DNA of 64,000 nt. Source: Streptomyces sp. NRRL F-5727. Its GTDB lineage: Bacteria > Actinomycetota > Actinomycetes > Streptomycetales > Streptomycetaceae. The stretch is from positions 7,195 to 71,194 of the forward strand of contig NZ_JOGX01000031.1 in the NCBI RefSeq assembly GCF_000719555.1, read 5' to 3'. This document shows positions 53,365 to 64,000 of the stretch, one piece after another (within the stretch, counting starts at the first letter, position 1; the number at the start of each line of letters is the position of its first letter). The position numbers and the translations under genes are program-made. The notes below the pieces were generated by a model, which saw only the letters and a program-made list of their open reading frames with translations, ran no database searches and was not told the origin of the DNA.

Positions 53365-53958
53365 ATGAGGCTCTTCGCCGCCGTCCTGCCGCCCGCCGCG
53401 CGGCTCGCCGAACTGGGTGCCGTCGTCGACGGGCTCCACGCCCTGCCCGGGGCCGACGCCCTGCGCTGGACCTCCCGCCCGGGCTGGCACTTCACCCTCG
53501 CGTTCATGGGCGAGGTCGACGACGCCCTGCTGCCGGACCTGCACGCCCGGCTGGCCCGGGCCGCCCACCGCACCCCGCCGTTCGGACTGCGGCTGCACGG
53601 CGGCGGCCACTTCGGGCGGCGCGCCCTGTGGACCGGCGCCGCCGGGGACCTGGACGGGATGCGGCTGCTCGCCGAGCGCGCCGACGCGGCGGCCCGCCGG
53701 GCCGGGATCCCGATGGAGGAGCACCGCCGCTACCAGGCCCATCTGACGATCGCCCGCGCCCGCGGCGAGGGCGTCCCCCTGACCCCCTTCCTCGAAGCGC
53801 TCCACTCCTTCGAGGGCACCCGCTGGCAGGTCGGCGAGCTGGCCCTGGTCCGCTCGAACCTGCCGGTGGGCGGGGCGCCGGGGGAGCAGCCCCGGTACGA
53901 GACGGTGGCCGCCTGGCCGCTGGAGGGCGGAGCGGGAGGGGCGGCGGGGGCAGGTTAA
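53365..53958 (+). CDS. thpR: RNA 2',3'-cyclic phosphodiesterase
   Basis: The 197-residue 2H phosphodiesterase starts MRLFAAVLPP and has both catalytic HxT/S motifs, HFTLAF near residue 42 and HLTIAR near residue 127. The family opens 2',3'-cyclic phosphates on RNA ends and can ligate RNA in vitro. CAGACT lies 7 nt before the ATG, so it is probably leaderless. The C-terminal tail is Gly/Ala rich. Confidence 0.87.
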   Translation: MRLFAAVLPPAARLAELGAVVDGLHALPGADALRWTSRPGWHFTLAFMGEVDDALLPDLHARLARAAHRTPPFGLRLHGGGHFGRRALWTGAAGDLDGMRLLAERADAAARRAGIPMEEHRRYQAHLTIARARGEGVPLTPFLEALHSFEGTRWQVGELALVRSNLPVGGAPGEQPRYETVAAWPLEGGAGGAAGAG

Positions 53959-53967
53959 CCTCGTGGG

Positions 53968-54057
53968 GTGGACCCGAAGACTCGTAACCGGATCATGGCC
54001 GGTGTGCTCGTACTGATGTTCGCGGTGATCGCGCTGACCTCCGTGGTCGGTCAGTAA
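53968..54057 (+). CDS. 29-residue membrane microprotein
   Basis: A short frame starting GTG encodes MDPKTRNRIM followed by a hydrophobic helix AGVLVLMFAVIALTSVVG. TAACCT lies 6 nt before the GTG, the same leaderless pattern used by larger genes nearby. A basic head with one membrane helix is typical of small membrane proteins. Function is unknown. Confidence 0.6.
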   Translation: MDPKTRNRIMAGVLVLMFAVIALTSVVGQ

Positions 54058-54071
54058 CGGCGGTCATCCCT

Positions 54072-54093
54072 TGCTTCGAGCGCGCTCGAAGCA
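54072..54093. promoter_or_regulatory. 22-bp perfect palindrome, MerR-type operator
   Basis: TGCTTCGAGCG/CGCTCGAAGCA is a perfect inverted repeat 15 bp before the aldo/keto reductase ATG. CTTCGAGCGCGCTCGAAG is the form of operator bound by MerR-family regulators between -35 and -10 elements. No merR gene is in the window. Confidence 0.7.
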
Positions 54094-54108
54094 GTTGGCT
54101 GGTGACTC

Positions 54109-55098
54109 ATGGAGTACACGCAGCTCGGACGCACCGGACTCAAGGTCAGCCGCCTCGTCCTCGGCACGATGAACTTCGGCCCGCAGACCGACGAGGCCAC
54201 CAGTCACGCGATCATGGACACGGCGCTCGACGCCGGCCTGAACTTCTTCGACACGGCCAACGTGTATGGGTGGGGTGAGAACAAGGGCCGCACCGAGGAG
54301 ATCATCGGCTCCTGGTTCGCCAAGGGCGACGGCCGCCGCGACAAGACCGTCCTCGCCACCAAGGTGTACGGGAACATGGGCCCCGACGGCGAGGCGTGGC
54401 CGAACCACGACAAGATCTCCGCCCTCAACATCCGTCGCGCGGTGGACGCCAGCCTCAAGCGGCTCGGCACCGACTACATCGACGTCTACCAGTTCCACCA
54501 CGTCGACCGCGCCACCCCCTTCGACGAGGTGTGGCAGGCGATCGACGTCCTCATCAAGCAGGGCAAGATCCTCTACGCCGGCTCCTCCAACTTCCCCGGC
54601 TACAAGATCGCCCAGGCGAACGAGGCCGCCGCCCGCCGCGGCATGGTCGGCCTGGTCAGCGAGCAGTGCCTCTACAACCTCTTCGAGCGCCGCGCCGAGA
54701 TGGAGGTCATCCCGGCCGCCCAGGAGTACGGCCTCGGGGTCATCCCCTGGTCGCCGCTGCACGGCGGTCTGCTCGGCGGCGTCCTGAAGAAGGAGACCGA
54801 GGGCAAGCGGCGCACCGAGGGCCGCGCGGCGGAGACGCTCGCGGACCCGGCGAAGCGGGCACGGTTCCAGGCGTACGAGGACCTGCTCGACAAGCACGGT
54901 CTCGCCCCCGGCGAGGTCGGCCTGGCCTGGCTGCTCACCCGCCCCGGCGTGACCGGCCCGATCGTCGGCCCGCGCACCCCGGAGCAGCTGGCGGGCGCCC
55001 TGCGCGCGCTGGAGCTGGAGCTGTCGGACGAGCTCCTGGCGGAGCTGGACGAGATCTTCCCGGGCCCGGGCCCCTCGCCGGAGGCGTTCGCCTGGTAG
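54109..55098 (+). CDS. Aldo/keto reductase
   Basis: The 329-residue TIM-barrel oxidoreductase has LGTMNFGPQTD, FFDTANVYG (catalytic Asp and Tyr), LATKVYG (Lys), VYQFHHVD (His) and SSNFPGYKIAQA, the full AKR tetrad. It reduces carbonyl compounds with NADPH; substrate unknown. A MerR-type palindrome upstream suggests induction by a toxic aldehyde or drug. The stop codon lies inside the first unit of an 18-bp minisatellite that follows. Confidence 0.9.
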   Translation: MEYTQLGRTGLKVSRLVLGTMNFGPQTDEATSHAIMDTALDAGLNFFDTANVYGWGENKGRTEEIIGSWFAKGDGRRDKTVLATKVYGNMGPDGEAWPNHDKISALNIRRAVDASLKRLGTDYIDVYQFHHVDRATPFDEVWQAIDVLIKQGKILYAGSSNFPGYKIAQANEAAARRGMVGLVSEQCLYNLFERRAEMEVIPAAQEYGLGVIPWSPLHGGLLGGVLKKETEGKRRTEGRAAETLADPAKRARFQAYEDLLDKHGLAPGEVGLAWLLTRPGVTGPIVGPRTPEQLAGALRALELELSDELLAELDEIFPGPGPSPEAFAW

Positions 55099-55219
55099 GT
55101 CCTGACCTCCTGGTGGGTCCTGACCTCCTGGCGGGTCCTGATCTCCTGGTGGGTCCTGACCTCCTGGTGGGTCCTGATCTCCTGGTGGGTCCTGATCTCC
55201 TGGCGGGTCCTGATCTCCT
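55094..55219. repeat. Seven-copy 18-bp minisatellite after the aldo/keto reductase
   Basis: Seven direct units of GGTGGGTCCTGAYCTCCT follow one another without spacers. Units differ only at a few Y or R positions. The reductase stop TAG is in unit 1, where A replaces the G of later units, so one transition would let translation run on through the array in multiples of six codons. Confidence 0.9.
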
Positions 55220-55243
55220 GGTGGATCCCTCCTGACGGTGGGC

Positions 55244-55780
55244 TCAGACGCCGCCGAGCCAGCTGGTGGCGTCGAGGCGGAACGTGGTCTCCGCGGGGAC
55301 GACGTTCCGCAGGTCCTCCTCCAGGGCGCGGACGCGGTCGGCGCCGAGGACGGCGCTCCACTCGGCCCGCAGCTCGTCGAAGACGGCGGCGGAGCGGGCC
55401 AGGGCGTCGTGTCCGCGCGGGGTGAGGTGGACGAGTTTGCGGCGCGCGTCAGCGGGATCGTCGGCGCGTTCCGCGTATCCGAGGGCGAGGAGCCGGTCGA
55501 CGGTCTTGCCGGCCGCCTGCTTGGAGACGCCGAGCCGGCGGCCGATCTCGCTGGCGGTGGCGCCCCGGCCGCCGATCGCCTGCATGGCGAAGCCGTGGGC
55601 GGGCCGCATGTCGGGGTGACCCTCGTCGGCGAGCCGGGCGTGCAGCCGGTCGATGAGGGTGCGGAAGCCGCCGAAGAGCAGGAGCGGCAACAGGAAACCG
55701 GGGGAGTCGGGAATCCCCTTGCCCGGATCGACAACCTGGTTTACGTTTTCTTCAGCGACATGGTCAACCATGTTGTCCAT
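55244..55780 (-). CDS. MarR-family transcriptional regulator
   Basis: The 178-residue winged-helix protein has GATASEIGRRLGVSKQAAGK and TVDRLLALGYAERADDP, then DARRKLVHLTPRG (wing), with longer N- and C-termini than usual. It is divergent from an AhpD-like gene; the palindrome ACATGGT-CA-ACCATGT at 55758-55773 lies over its own start. The ATG at 55780 (or 55771) is chosen. It probably controls both genes and senses an oxidant or phenolic compound. Confidence 0.83.
   Translation of the reverse strand: MDNMVDHVAEENVNQVVDPGKGIPDSPGFLLPLLLFGGFRTLIDRLHARLADEGHPDMRPAHGFAMQAIGGRGATASEIGRRLGVSKQAAGKTVDRLLALGYAERADDPADARRKLVHLTPRGHDALARSAAVFDELRAEWSAVLGADRVRALEEDLRNVVPAETTFRLDATSWLGGV
55758..55773. 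promoter_or_regulatory. Palindromic operator between marR-like and ahpD-like genes
   Basis: ACATGGT-CA-ACCATGT is a perfect inverted repeat with a 2-bp centre, overlapping the first codons of the MarR gene and lying 26 bp before the AhpD-like start. It is the likely operator of the MarR protein. Confidence 0.6.
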
Positions 55781-55798
55781 TCTAGGAGGGGGACCACC

Positions 55799-56269
55799 TT
55801 GCCGCACCCGCACCCGCACCCGCACCCCAACCCCGACCCGCATCCGCAGACCGCACCCGCCGGCCTCCCCGACCGCACCGCCGGCGCCGTCGCGCTCCTC
55901 AAGGCCCAGGCCCCGCAGGTCCTCGACGCCTTCCTCGCGCTCTCCGCGATGTTCGAGTCCACCAGCCTCGACCCGCACTCCCGCGAGACCGTGATCCTCA
56001 CCGTCGCCCACCGCAGCCAGTGCCACCTGTGCATCGACATGCACGAGGCGAAGCTCGCCGCCCTCGGCCCCGCCCCCGCGCCCGAACGCCTCGACGCCGT
56101 CCGGAAGTTCACCCTCCAGGTGCTCGCCTCCTCGGGCGCGGTGTCGGACGCCGAACTGGCCGCCTTCGAGGCCGCCGGCCACACCCGTCAGAACGCCCTG
56201 GAGGTCGTCCTCGGGATCGGCGCGTACACCCTCTCCACCTTCGCGAACCGGCTCACCCGCGCCGCGTGA
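55799..56269 (+). CDS. AhpD-like / carboxymuconolactone-decarboxylase family protein with His-Pro N-terminus
   Basis: The 156-residue all-helical protein has the AhpD-type CxxC thiol motif in SQCHLCIDMHEAKLAAL, typical of alkylhydroperoxidase-like reductases. Its N-terminus is a His-Pro repeat (PHPHPHPHPNPDPHP) that could bind metal. The TTG at 55799 has AGGAGGGGG 7 nt upstream and is preferred over ATG 55760, which lies within the operator. It is divergent from a MarR gene and probably repressed by it; peroxide defence is the likely role. Confidence 0.82.
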   Translation: MPHPHPHPHPNPDPHPQTAPAGLPDRTAGAVALLKAQAPQVLDAFLALSAMFESTSLDPHSRETVILTVAHRSQCHLCIDMHEAKLAALGPAPAPERLDAVRKFTLQVLASSGAVSDAELAAFEAAGHTRQNALEVVLGIGAYTLSTFANRLTRAA

Positions 56270-56942
56270 CGTACGGCCCGCCGAGCCCCCACGCCTGGTG
56301 CATCGCCCCGGCGAAGGCGGCGGCCAGCTTGTGCTCGCCGCTCGGACCCGGATGCGTCCCGTCGTACGTGTCCTCCTGGAGGTCGTACGACTCCGGGACC
56401 GTCGCCAGCAGCAGCGGCGAGACCGCCGAGTCGAGGTCGGCGACCGCCTTCGCGAGCAGCTCGTTGAAGCGGGCGCACTCGGCGGCGAAGGGCGCGTCGT
56501 ACGTGGCGCGGACGTTCGGGATCACGGGCAGCAGCACCGCCCGGACCCGAGGGTTCGCGGCCCGGGCGGCGGCCAGGAAGGCCCGCACGTTCTCCTCGGT
56601 CTGGTCGCTGTTCGTGTAGAAGCCCAGGTCGATCAGGCCCAGCGAGACCAACAGCACGTCGGCGCCGGTGGCGGCCACGGTCTCCCCGACCACCGGCGCC
56701 ATGTGCAGCCACCCCTCGCCCCACCCGGCCAGGTGCCGGCGGGCCGGGGCGGGGAAGGCCGGGTCGGCGTAGGCGTCCGAGACCGGCGCGTCGGCGGCCG
56801 GGTCGTACAGACCGGTGCGCGGCCCGACGATCTCGTACGAGCCCGGCAGGACGGCCTCCAGGTGCCGCCACATGCGGTAGCGCCAGGTCCAGTCGCCGGC
56901 GCGTCCGATGGTCATGCTGTCGCCGACGAACAGAAAACGCAT
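56253..56942 (-). CDS. SGNH/GDSL hydrolase
   Basis: The 229-residue hydrolase opens MRFLFVGDSMTIG (GDS block I, nucleophile Ser) and has VSLGLIDLGF in place of block III and the Asp-His pair YDGTHPGPSGEHKL near the end. It is an esterase or lipase-like enzyme without a signal peptide. GATGAT lies 6 nt before the ATG at 56942, so it is probably leaderless. It overlaps the convergent AhpD-like gene by 17 bp. Confidence 0.85.
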   Translation of the reverse strand: MRFLFVGDSMTIGRAGDWTWRYRMWRHLEAVLPGSYEIVGPRTGLYDPAADAPVSDAYADPAFPAPARRHLAGWGEGWLHMAPVVGETVAATGADVLLVSLGLIDLGFYTNSDQTEENVRAFLAAARAANPRVRAVLLPVIPNVRATYDAPFAAECARFNELLAKAVADLDSAVSPLLLATVPESYDLQEDTYDGTHPGPSGEHKLAAAFAGAMHQAWGLGGPYVTRRG

Positions 56943-57004
56943 GGTCACATCATCCCGGACCGCCGAGTCGCGCAGATACGTGATCCGGGACACGGCCCCC
57001 GCCG

Positions 57005-57898
57005 CTACCGGAGGAACGCGGCGACCTTCTCCGTGAACCACTCCGCGTCGTCGTGCCACGGGAAGTGCCCGCCGCCCGCCAGGACCCACAGCCGCGACGC
57101 CGGGAACAGATCCGCGTACGCGGTCACCGTCTCCACCGGCGAGTTCACGTCCCCCTCACCGGCGACGGCGAGCACCGGACGCCCGAACTCCCTCAACGCC
57201 GCGCGCGTCGCGGCGGGGTCGTACGCCCCCTCGCTCCCGTACACCGCCGCGCCCTCCCCGTTCCGCTGCCGGTGGCTCTCGGCGTGCCGCTCCCGCGCCG
57301 CCTCGTCCCACGTTCCGTGGAAGAACGGCGCCACGGCCTGGAACGTCTCCGGCCCGCCCCGCCCCGACGTCAGCTCCTCCAGCGCCGCGTACGCCTCCGG
57401 GAACCACGGCTCGTCCTCCCGCCACGGCCGCCGCGCCGCCGCGAGCCGCTCCTCCCCGGCCGCGTCGAGCCCCACGGCCGCCGAGCCCGGCGTCACCAGC
57501 ACGAGCCGGGACACCCGCTCCGGGTACCGGGCCGTGTAGAGCGCCGCCAGGTTCGCACCCGCCGAGTGCCCGAGGACGTCGACCGCGCCGAGCCCCAGGT
57601 GGACCCGCAGCGCCTCCACGTCCTCCACCAGCCGGTCGCAGCGGTACGACGCCGGGTCCTCCGGCACCGCCGACGCGCCCGTGCCCCGCAGGTCCAGCCG
57701 GATCAGCGTCCGGTGGGCGTCGAGACCGCCCAGGTCACCCAGATAGGCGGAGTCCTGCAGCGGACCGCCGGGCAGACAGAGCAGCGGGTCGCCGGAACCG
57801 GAGCCGGAACCAGAGCCAGAAACGGAGCCGGAGCCGGACACGTGGTACGCGAGCAGGGTGCCGTCGGGGGCGGAGAAGGTAGGCATGATCGCGACCAT
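57005..57898 (-). CDS. Alpha/beta hydrolase, proline-iminopeptidase-like
   Basis: The 297-residue hydrolase has LCLPGGPLQDSAYLG (oxyanion region), the nucleophile elbow GHSAGANLAAL, VAGEGDVNSPVE (Asp) and GGGHFPWHD (His). An N-terminal Ser-Gly repeat (SGSGSVSGSGSGSGSG, about 20-37) is inserted before the first strand and encoded by hexanucleotide repeats. GGGGAGG 8 nt upstream supports ATG 57898. Substrate unknown; peptidase or esterase activity is likely. Confidence 0.82.
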   Translation of the reverse strand: MVAIMPTFSAPDGTLLAYHVSGSGSVSGSGSGSGSGDPLLCLPGGPLQDSAYLGDLGGLDAHRTLIRLDLRGTGASAVPEDPASYRCDRLVEDVEALRVHLGLGAVDVLGHSAGANLAALYTARYPERVSRLVLVTPGSAAVGLDAAGEERLAAARRPWREDEPWFPEAYAALEELTSGRGGPETFQAVAPFFHGTWDEAARERHAESHRQRNGEGAAVYGSEGAYDPAATRAALREFGRPVLAVAGEGDVNSPVETVTAYADLFPASRLWVLAGGGHFPWHDDAEWFTEKVAAFLR

Positions 57899-58047
57899 GA
57901 CAGCGGCCTCCCCGCAGGTCAACACCGTTTCCCCGGCCGGTGACGGCACCCTCCCCGCCGACCGTGCCGGCACCCTCCCCGCCGACCGTGCCGGCGGCCT
58001 CCCCGCGACCCGGGCCGGTCCGTCCGGCGCCATGGCACGCTTGATCC

Positions 58048-59043
58048 ATGCGATCTGCTCTGTGCGCCCTCGGCGCGGCCGCCGCCCTGGCGCTGCTCCC
58101 GGCCGGCCATGCCCGCGCCGAAGGGCAGGAACCCGACCGGGACTTCACGATCGAGGACTCCCGCATCACCGAGTCCAGCGGCCTCGCCGCCAGCCGCGCC
58201 CACCCCGGCGTCTACTGGACGCACAACGACCAGGACGAGCCCCGGATCTTCGCCGTCGACTCCCGCACCGGCAAGACGGTCGCGACGGTCACCCTGACCG
58301 GCGTCGGCACCCCCCGCGACATGGAGGCCGTCTCCGTCGGCCCGGACGGCGCCGTCTACGTCGGCGACATCGGCGACAACCTCGACGGCTCCTGGGACCA
58401 CGTCTGGATCTACCGCTTCCCCGAGCCGAAGACCCTCAAGGACCAGACCGTCCGGGCCCAGCAGTACGTCGTCAGGTACGCCGACGGCCCCCGCAACGCC
58501 GAGGCGCTGATGGTCCACCCCCAGACCGGCCGCGTCTACATCGCCAGCAAGAACGAGGACGGCGGCGGCCTGTACGAGGGCCCCCAGCGCCTCTCCGCCT
58601 CCGGCACCAACACCTTCCGCCGGATCGGCGAGGTCCCCTGGGTCACCGACGGCGCCTTCTCGCCCGACGGGCAGAGGCTGCTCCTGCGCGGCTACTTCAG
58701 CGCCCGCGAGTACGACTGGAAGGACGGCCGCATCGCCGGCGACGGCACCTCGCCCGGCGCCCCCTTCCAGGGCCAGGCGGAATCGGTCACGTACACCCTC
58801 GACGGCACCGGCATGCTGTTCGGCTCGGAAGGCGCCCAGAGCCGCGTCGTCCGCGTGGACCGCCCGGACGCACCCCGGACGGCGGACCCGGACCCGGGCC
58901 AGGGCGCGCCCACCCCCGGCGCCACCCCAGGAGCCACGCCCGCCGCCACCGACTCCGAGGGCAGCGCCACCAAGGGCTTCCTCGTCCTCGCCGGCGCCAC
59001 CGTCCTCGTCTTCGGCGTGAAACGGCTCCTCCGCCGCGACTGA
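58048..59043 (+). CDS. Secreted beta-propeller protein with C-terminal anchor
   Basis: The 331-residue protein has a signal peptide (residues 1-24, ending GHARA), a repeated beta-strand body with GVYWTHNDQDEPRIFAVD, VYVGDIGDN and GAFSPDGQRLLLRGY segments like WD40/NHL propellers, a Pro/Thr/Ala-rich linker, and a C-terminal hydrophobic helix followed by KRLLRRD, which would anchor it to the membrane. It probably binds a ligand outside the cell. Its neighbour at 57005 is divergent. Confidence 0.78.
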   Translation: MRSALCALGAAAALALLPAGHARAEGQEPDRDFTIEDSRITESSGLAASRAHPGVYWTHNDQDEPRIFAVDSRTGKTVATVTLTGVGTPRDMEAVSVGPDGAVYVGDIGDNLDGSWDHVWIYRFPEPKTLKDQTVRAQQYVVRYADGPRNAEALMVHPQTGRVYIASKNEDGGGLYEGPQRLSASGTNTFRRIGEVPWVTDGAFSPDGQRLLLRGYFSAREYDWKDGRIAGDGTSPGAPFQGQAESVTYTLDGTGMLFGSEGAQSRVVRVDRPDAPRTADPDPGQGAPTPGATPGATPAATDSEGSATKGFLVLAGATVLVFGVKRLLRRD

Positions 59044-59143
59044 GCCGACGGCCGCGTCCCGCCCCGTCCCGCCCCGTCTCGCCCGTCTCGCCCCCGGCAC
59101 ACCCCGGGCCCAGACTGGAAGGAGACCGAAGAGGTGAGGCGTT

Positions 59144-59512
59144 ATGACGGCATTCACGCGCGAGGGCACCCCGGTCGCCATGGAAGGTGACGGCCTGGAC
59201 TTCCGGATGCGGGAGGCGGGAGGCGGCATGACCGTCGCCTTCCTCCACCTCCCCAAGGGCACCGACATGGCACCCGCCCTCAAGGGCCTGGAAGGCGATC
59301 TGTGCCCCTGCCCGCACTGGGGCTACCTGCTCAGGGGCCGCCTCCGGATGCGGACCGCCGACGGCGACGAGATCTACGAGGCGGGGCAGGCGTACTACTG
59401 GGGCCCCGGCCACGCACCCGAGGCGCTGGAGGACGTCGACATCGTCGAGTTCTCCCCGACGGAGGAGTTCACCGCCGTCATCGACCACGTGAAGGCCCAG
59501 GCCGCCGGATGA
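59144..59512 (+). CDS. Cupin-fold protein
   Basis: The 122-residue single-domain protein has a cupin barrel pattern: CPCPHWGYLLRGRLRMRTAD (motif 1-like with one His) and YYWGPGHAPEALEDVDIVEF (motif 2-like with one His). The CPC sequence before the first His is unusual and could supply further metal ligands. Function is unknown; it could be a small metalloenzyme or a sugar-binding cupin. GAAGAGG lies upstream of the ATG. Confidence 0.75.
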   Translation: MTAFTREGTPVAMEGDGLDFRMREAGGGMTVAFLHLPKGTDMAPALKGLEGDLCPCPHWGYLLRGRLRMRTADGDEIYEAGQAYYWGPGHAPEALEDVDIVEFSPTEEFTAVIDHVKAQAAG

Positions 59513-59516
59513 CAGA

Positions 59517-59553
59517 GGGGGAGGGGCCCGGCACCCGTGCCGGACCCCTCCCC
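59517..59553. terminator. Strong bidirectional terminator after the cupin gene
   Basis: The stem GGGGAGGGGCCCGGCAC / GTGCCGGACCCCTCCCC with a very small loop lies just after the cupin stop, between it and the convergent serC gene. Confidence 0.8.
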
Positions 59554-59564
59554 TGACTAGATTC

Positions 59565-59606
59565 AGAGATCAGAGATCAGCGACCAGCGACCACCGATCA
59601 CCGATC
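59565..59606. repeat. Six tandem heptamers in three pairs
   Basis: AGAGATC twice, AGCGACC twice and ACCGATC twice follow one another with no gaps. They share the pattern A-N-N-G-A-N-C and end 6 bp before the serC stop. No function is known. Confidence 0.75.
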
Positions 59607-59612
59607 ACTGGT

Positions 59613-64000
<4,388 letters not shown>

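Noticed and set aside
55094..55219. CRISPR array
   Set aside because: Units are contiguous without spacers and are only 18 bp, so it is a minisatellite.

Overview
The window is a very GC-rich actinobacterial chromosome segment with strong third-codon-position G/C bias, and almost certainly comes from a Streptomyces or a close relative. Supporting signs are the futalosine menaquinone genes mqnB/mqnD, a CsoR-type copper operon, an actinobacterial HelD, an XPB helicase paired with a helicase-associated protein, a CtpE-like P-type ATPase, serC, GTG/TTG starts with clear Shine-Dalgarno sequences, and many promoters of the form xAxxxT followed 6-7 nt later by a start codon (leaderless genes). No rRNA, tRNA, CRISPR array, prophage or insertion sequence was seen. 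Most of the six-frame reading frames are high-GC shadows and are not listed.

Layout. 1-2.1 kb: secreted serine hydrolase and a histidine phosphatase. 2.1-9.9 kb: the accessory island and the main interest. A PIG-L deacetylase is divergent from a five-gene set made of an asparagine-synthase-like amidotransferase, a PrpF-like isomerase, an SDR-fold protein without the catalytic Ser/Tyr, a MetRS paralogue that keeps HIGH but has lost KMSKS and the methionine pocket, and a close MshA paralogue. Together they look like the glycosyltransferase, deacetylase and aaRS-like ligase logic of mycothiol synthesis, rebuilt around a MetRS-derived ligase. 10-12.7 kb: a small membrane-anchored or secreted peptide convergent with two paralogous TrmB/LuxR-type regulators. 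12.7-15 kb: a Fur-family regulator, a methyltransferase and a GNAT.

15-21.4 kb: copper region with blaI-M56 peptidase, csoR, copA, copZ, a His-rich secreted protein and cutC. CsoR-type operators stand before copZ, before the His-rich protein gene and, unexpectedly, before blaI. 21.4-31.2 kb: housekeeping and conserved genes (phosphotransferase-like protein, HelD, XPB helicase, Uma2 protein, VOC protein, helicase-associated protein). 31.3-35.2 kb: a membrane protein with a Ser/Thr/Gly minisatellite, then a FecCD-type siderophore importer without a binding protein. 35.3-50.1 kb: conserved core with a HAD hydrolase, cold-shock protein, mqnD-mqnB, a lipoprotein, an MFS carrier, a DUF3027-like protein, a large sacsin-like GHKL ATPase, a CtpE-like pump and an NCS2 purine permease. 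50.2-64 kb: a MarR-MFS pair, a poly(G)/poly(C) hairpin, a lamin-tail secreted protein, an aldo/keto reductase with a MerR-type palindrome and an 18-bp minisatellite, a MarR/AhpD-like divergent pair, hydrolases, a beta-propeller protein, a cupin, serC and a fused FAD/Fe-S oxidoreductase, ending in repeat-rich non-coding DNA.

All functions are inferred from motifs read by eye. No database search was run.
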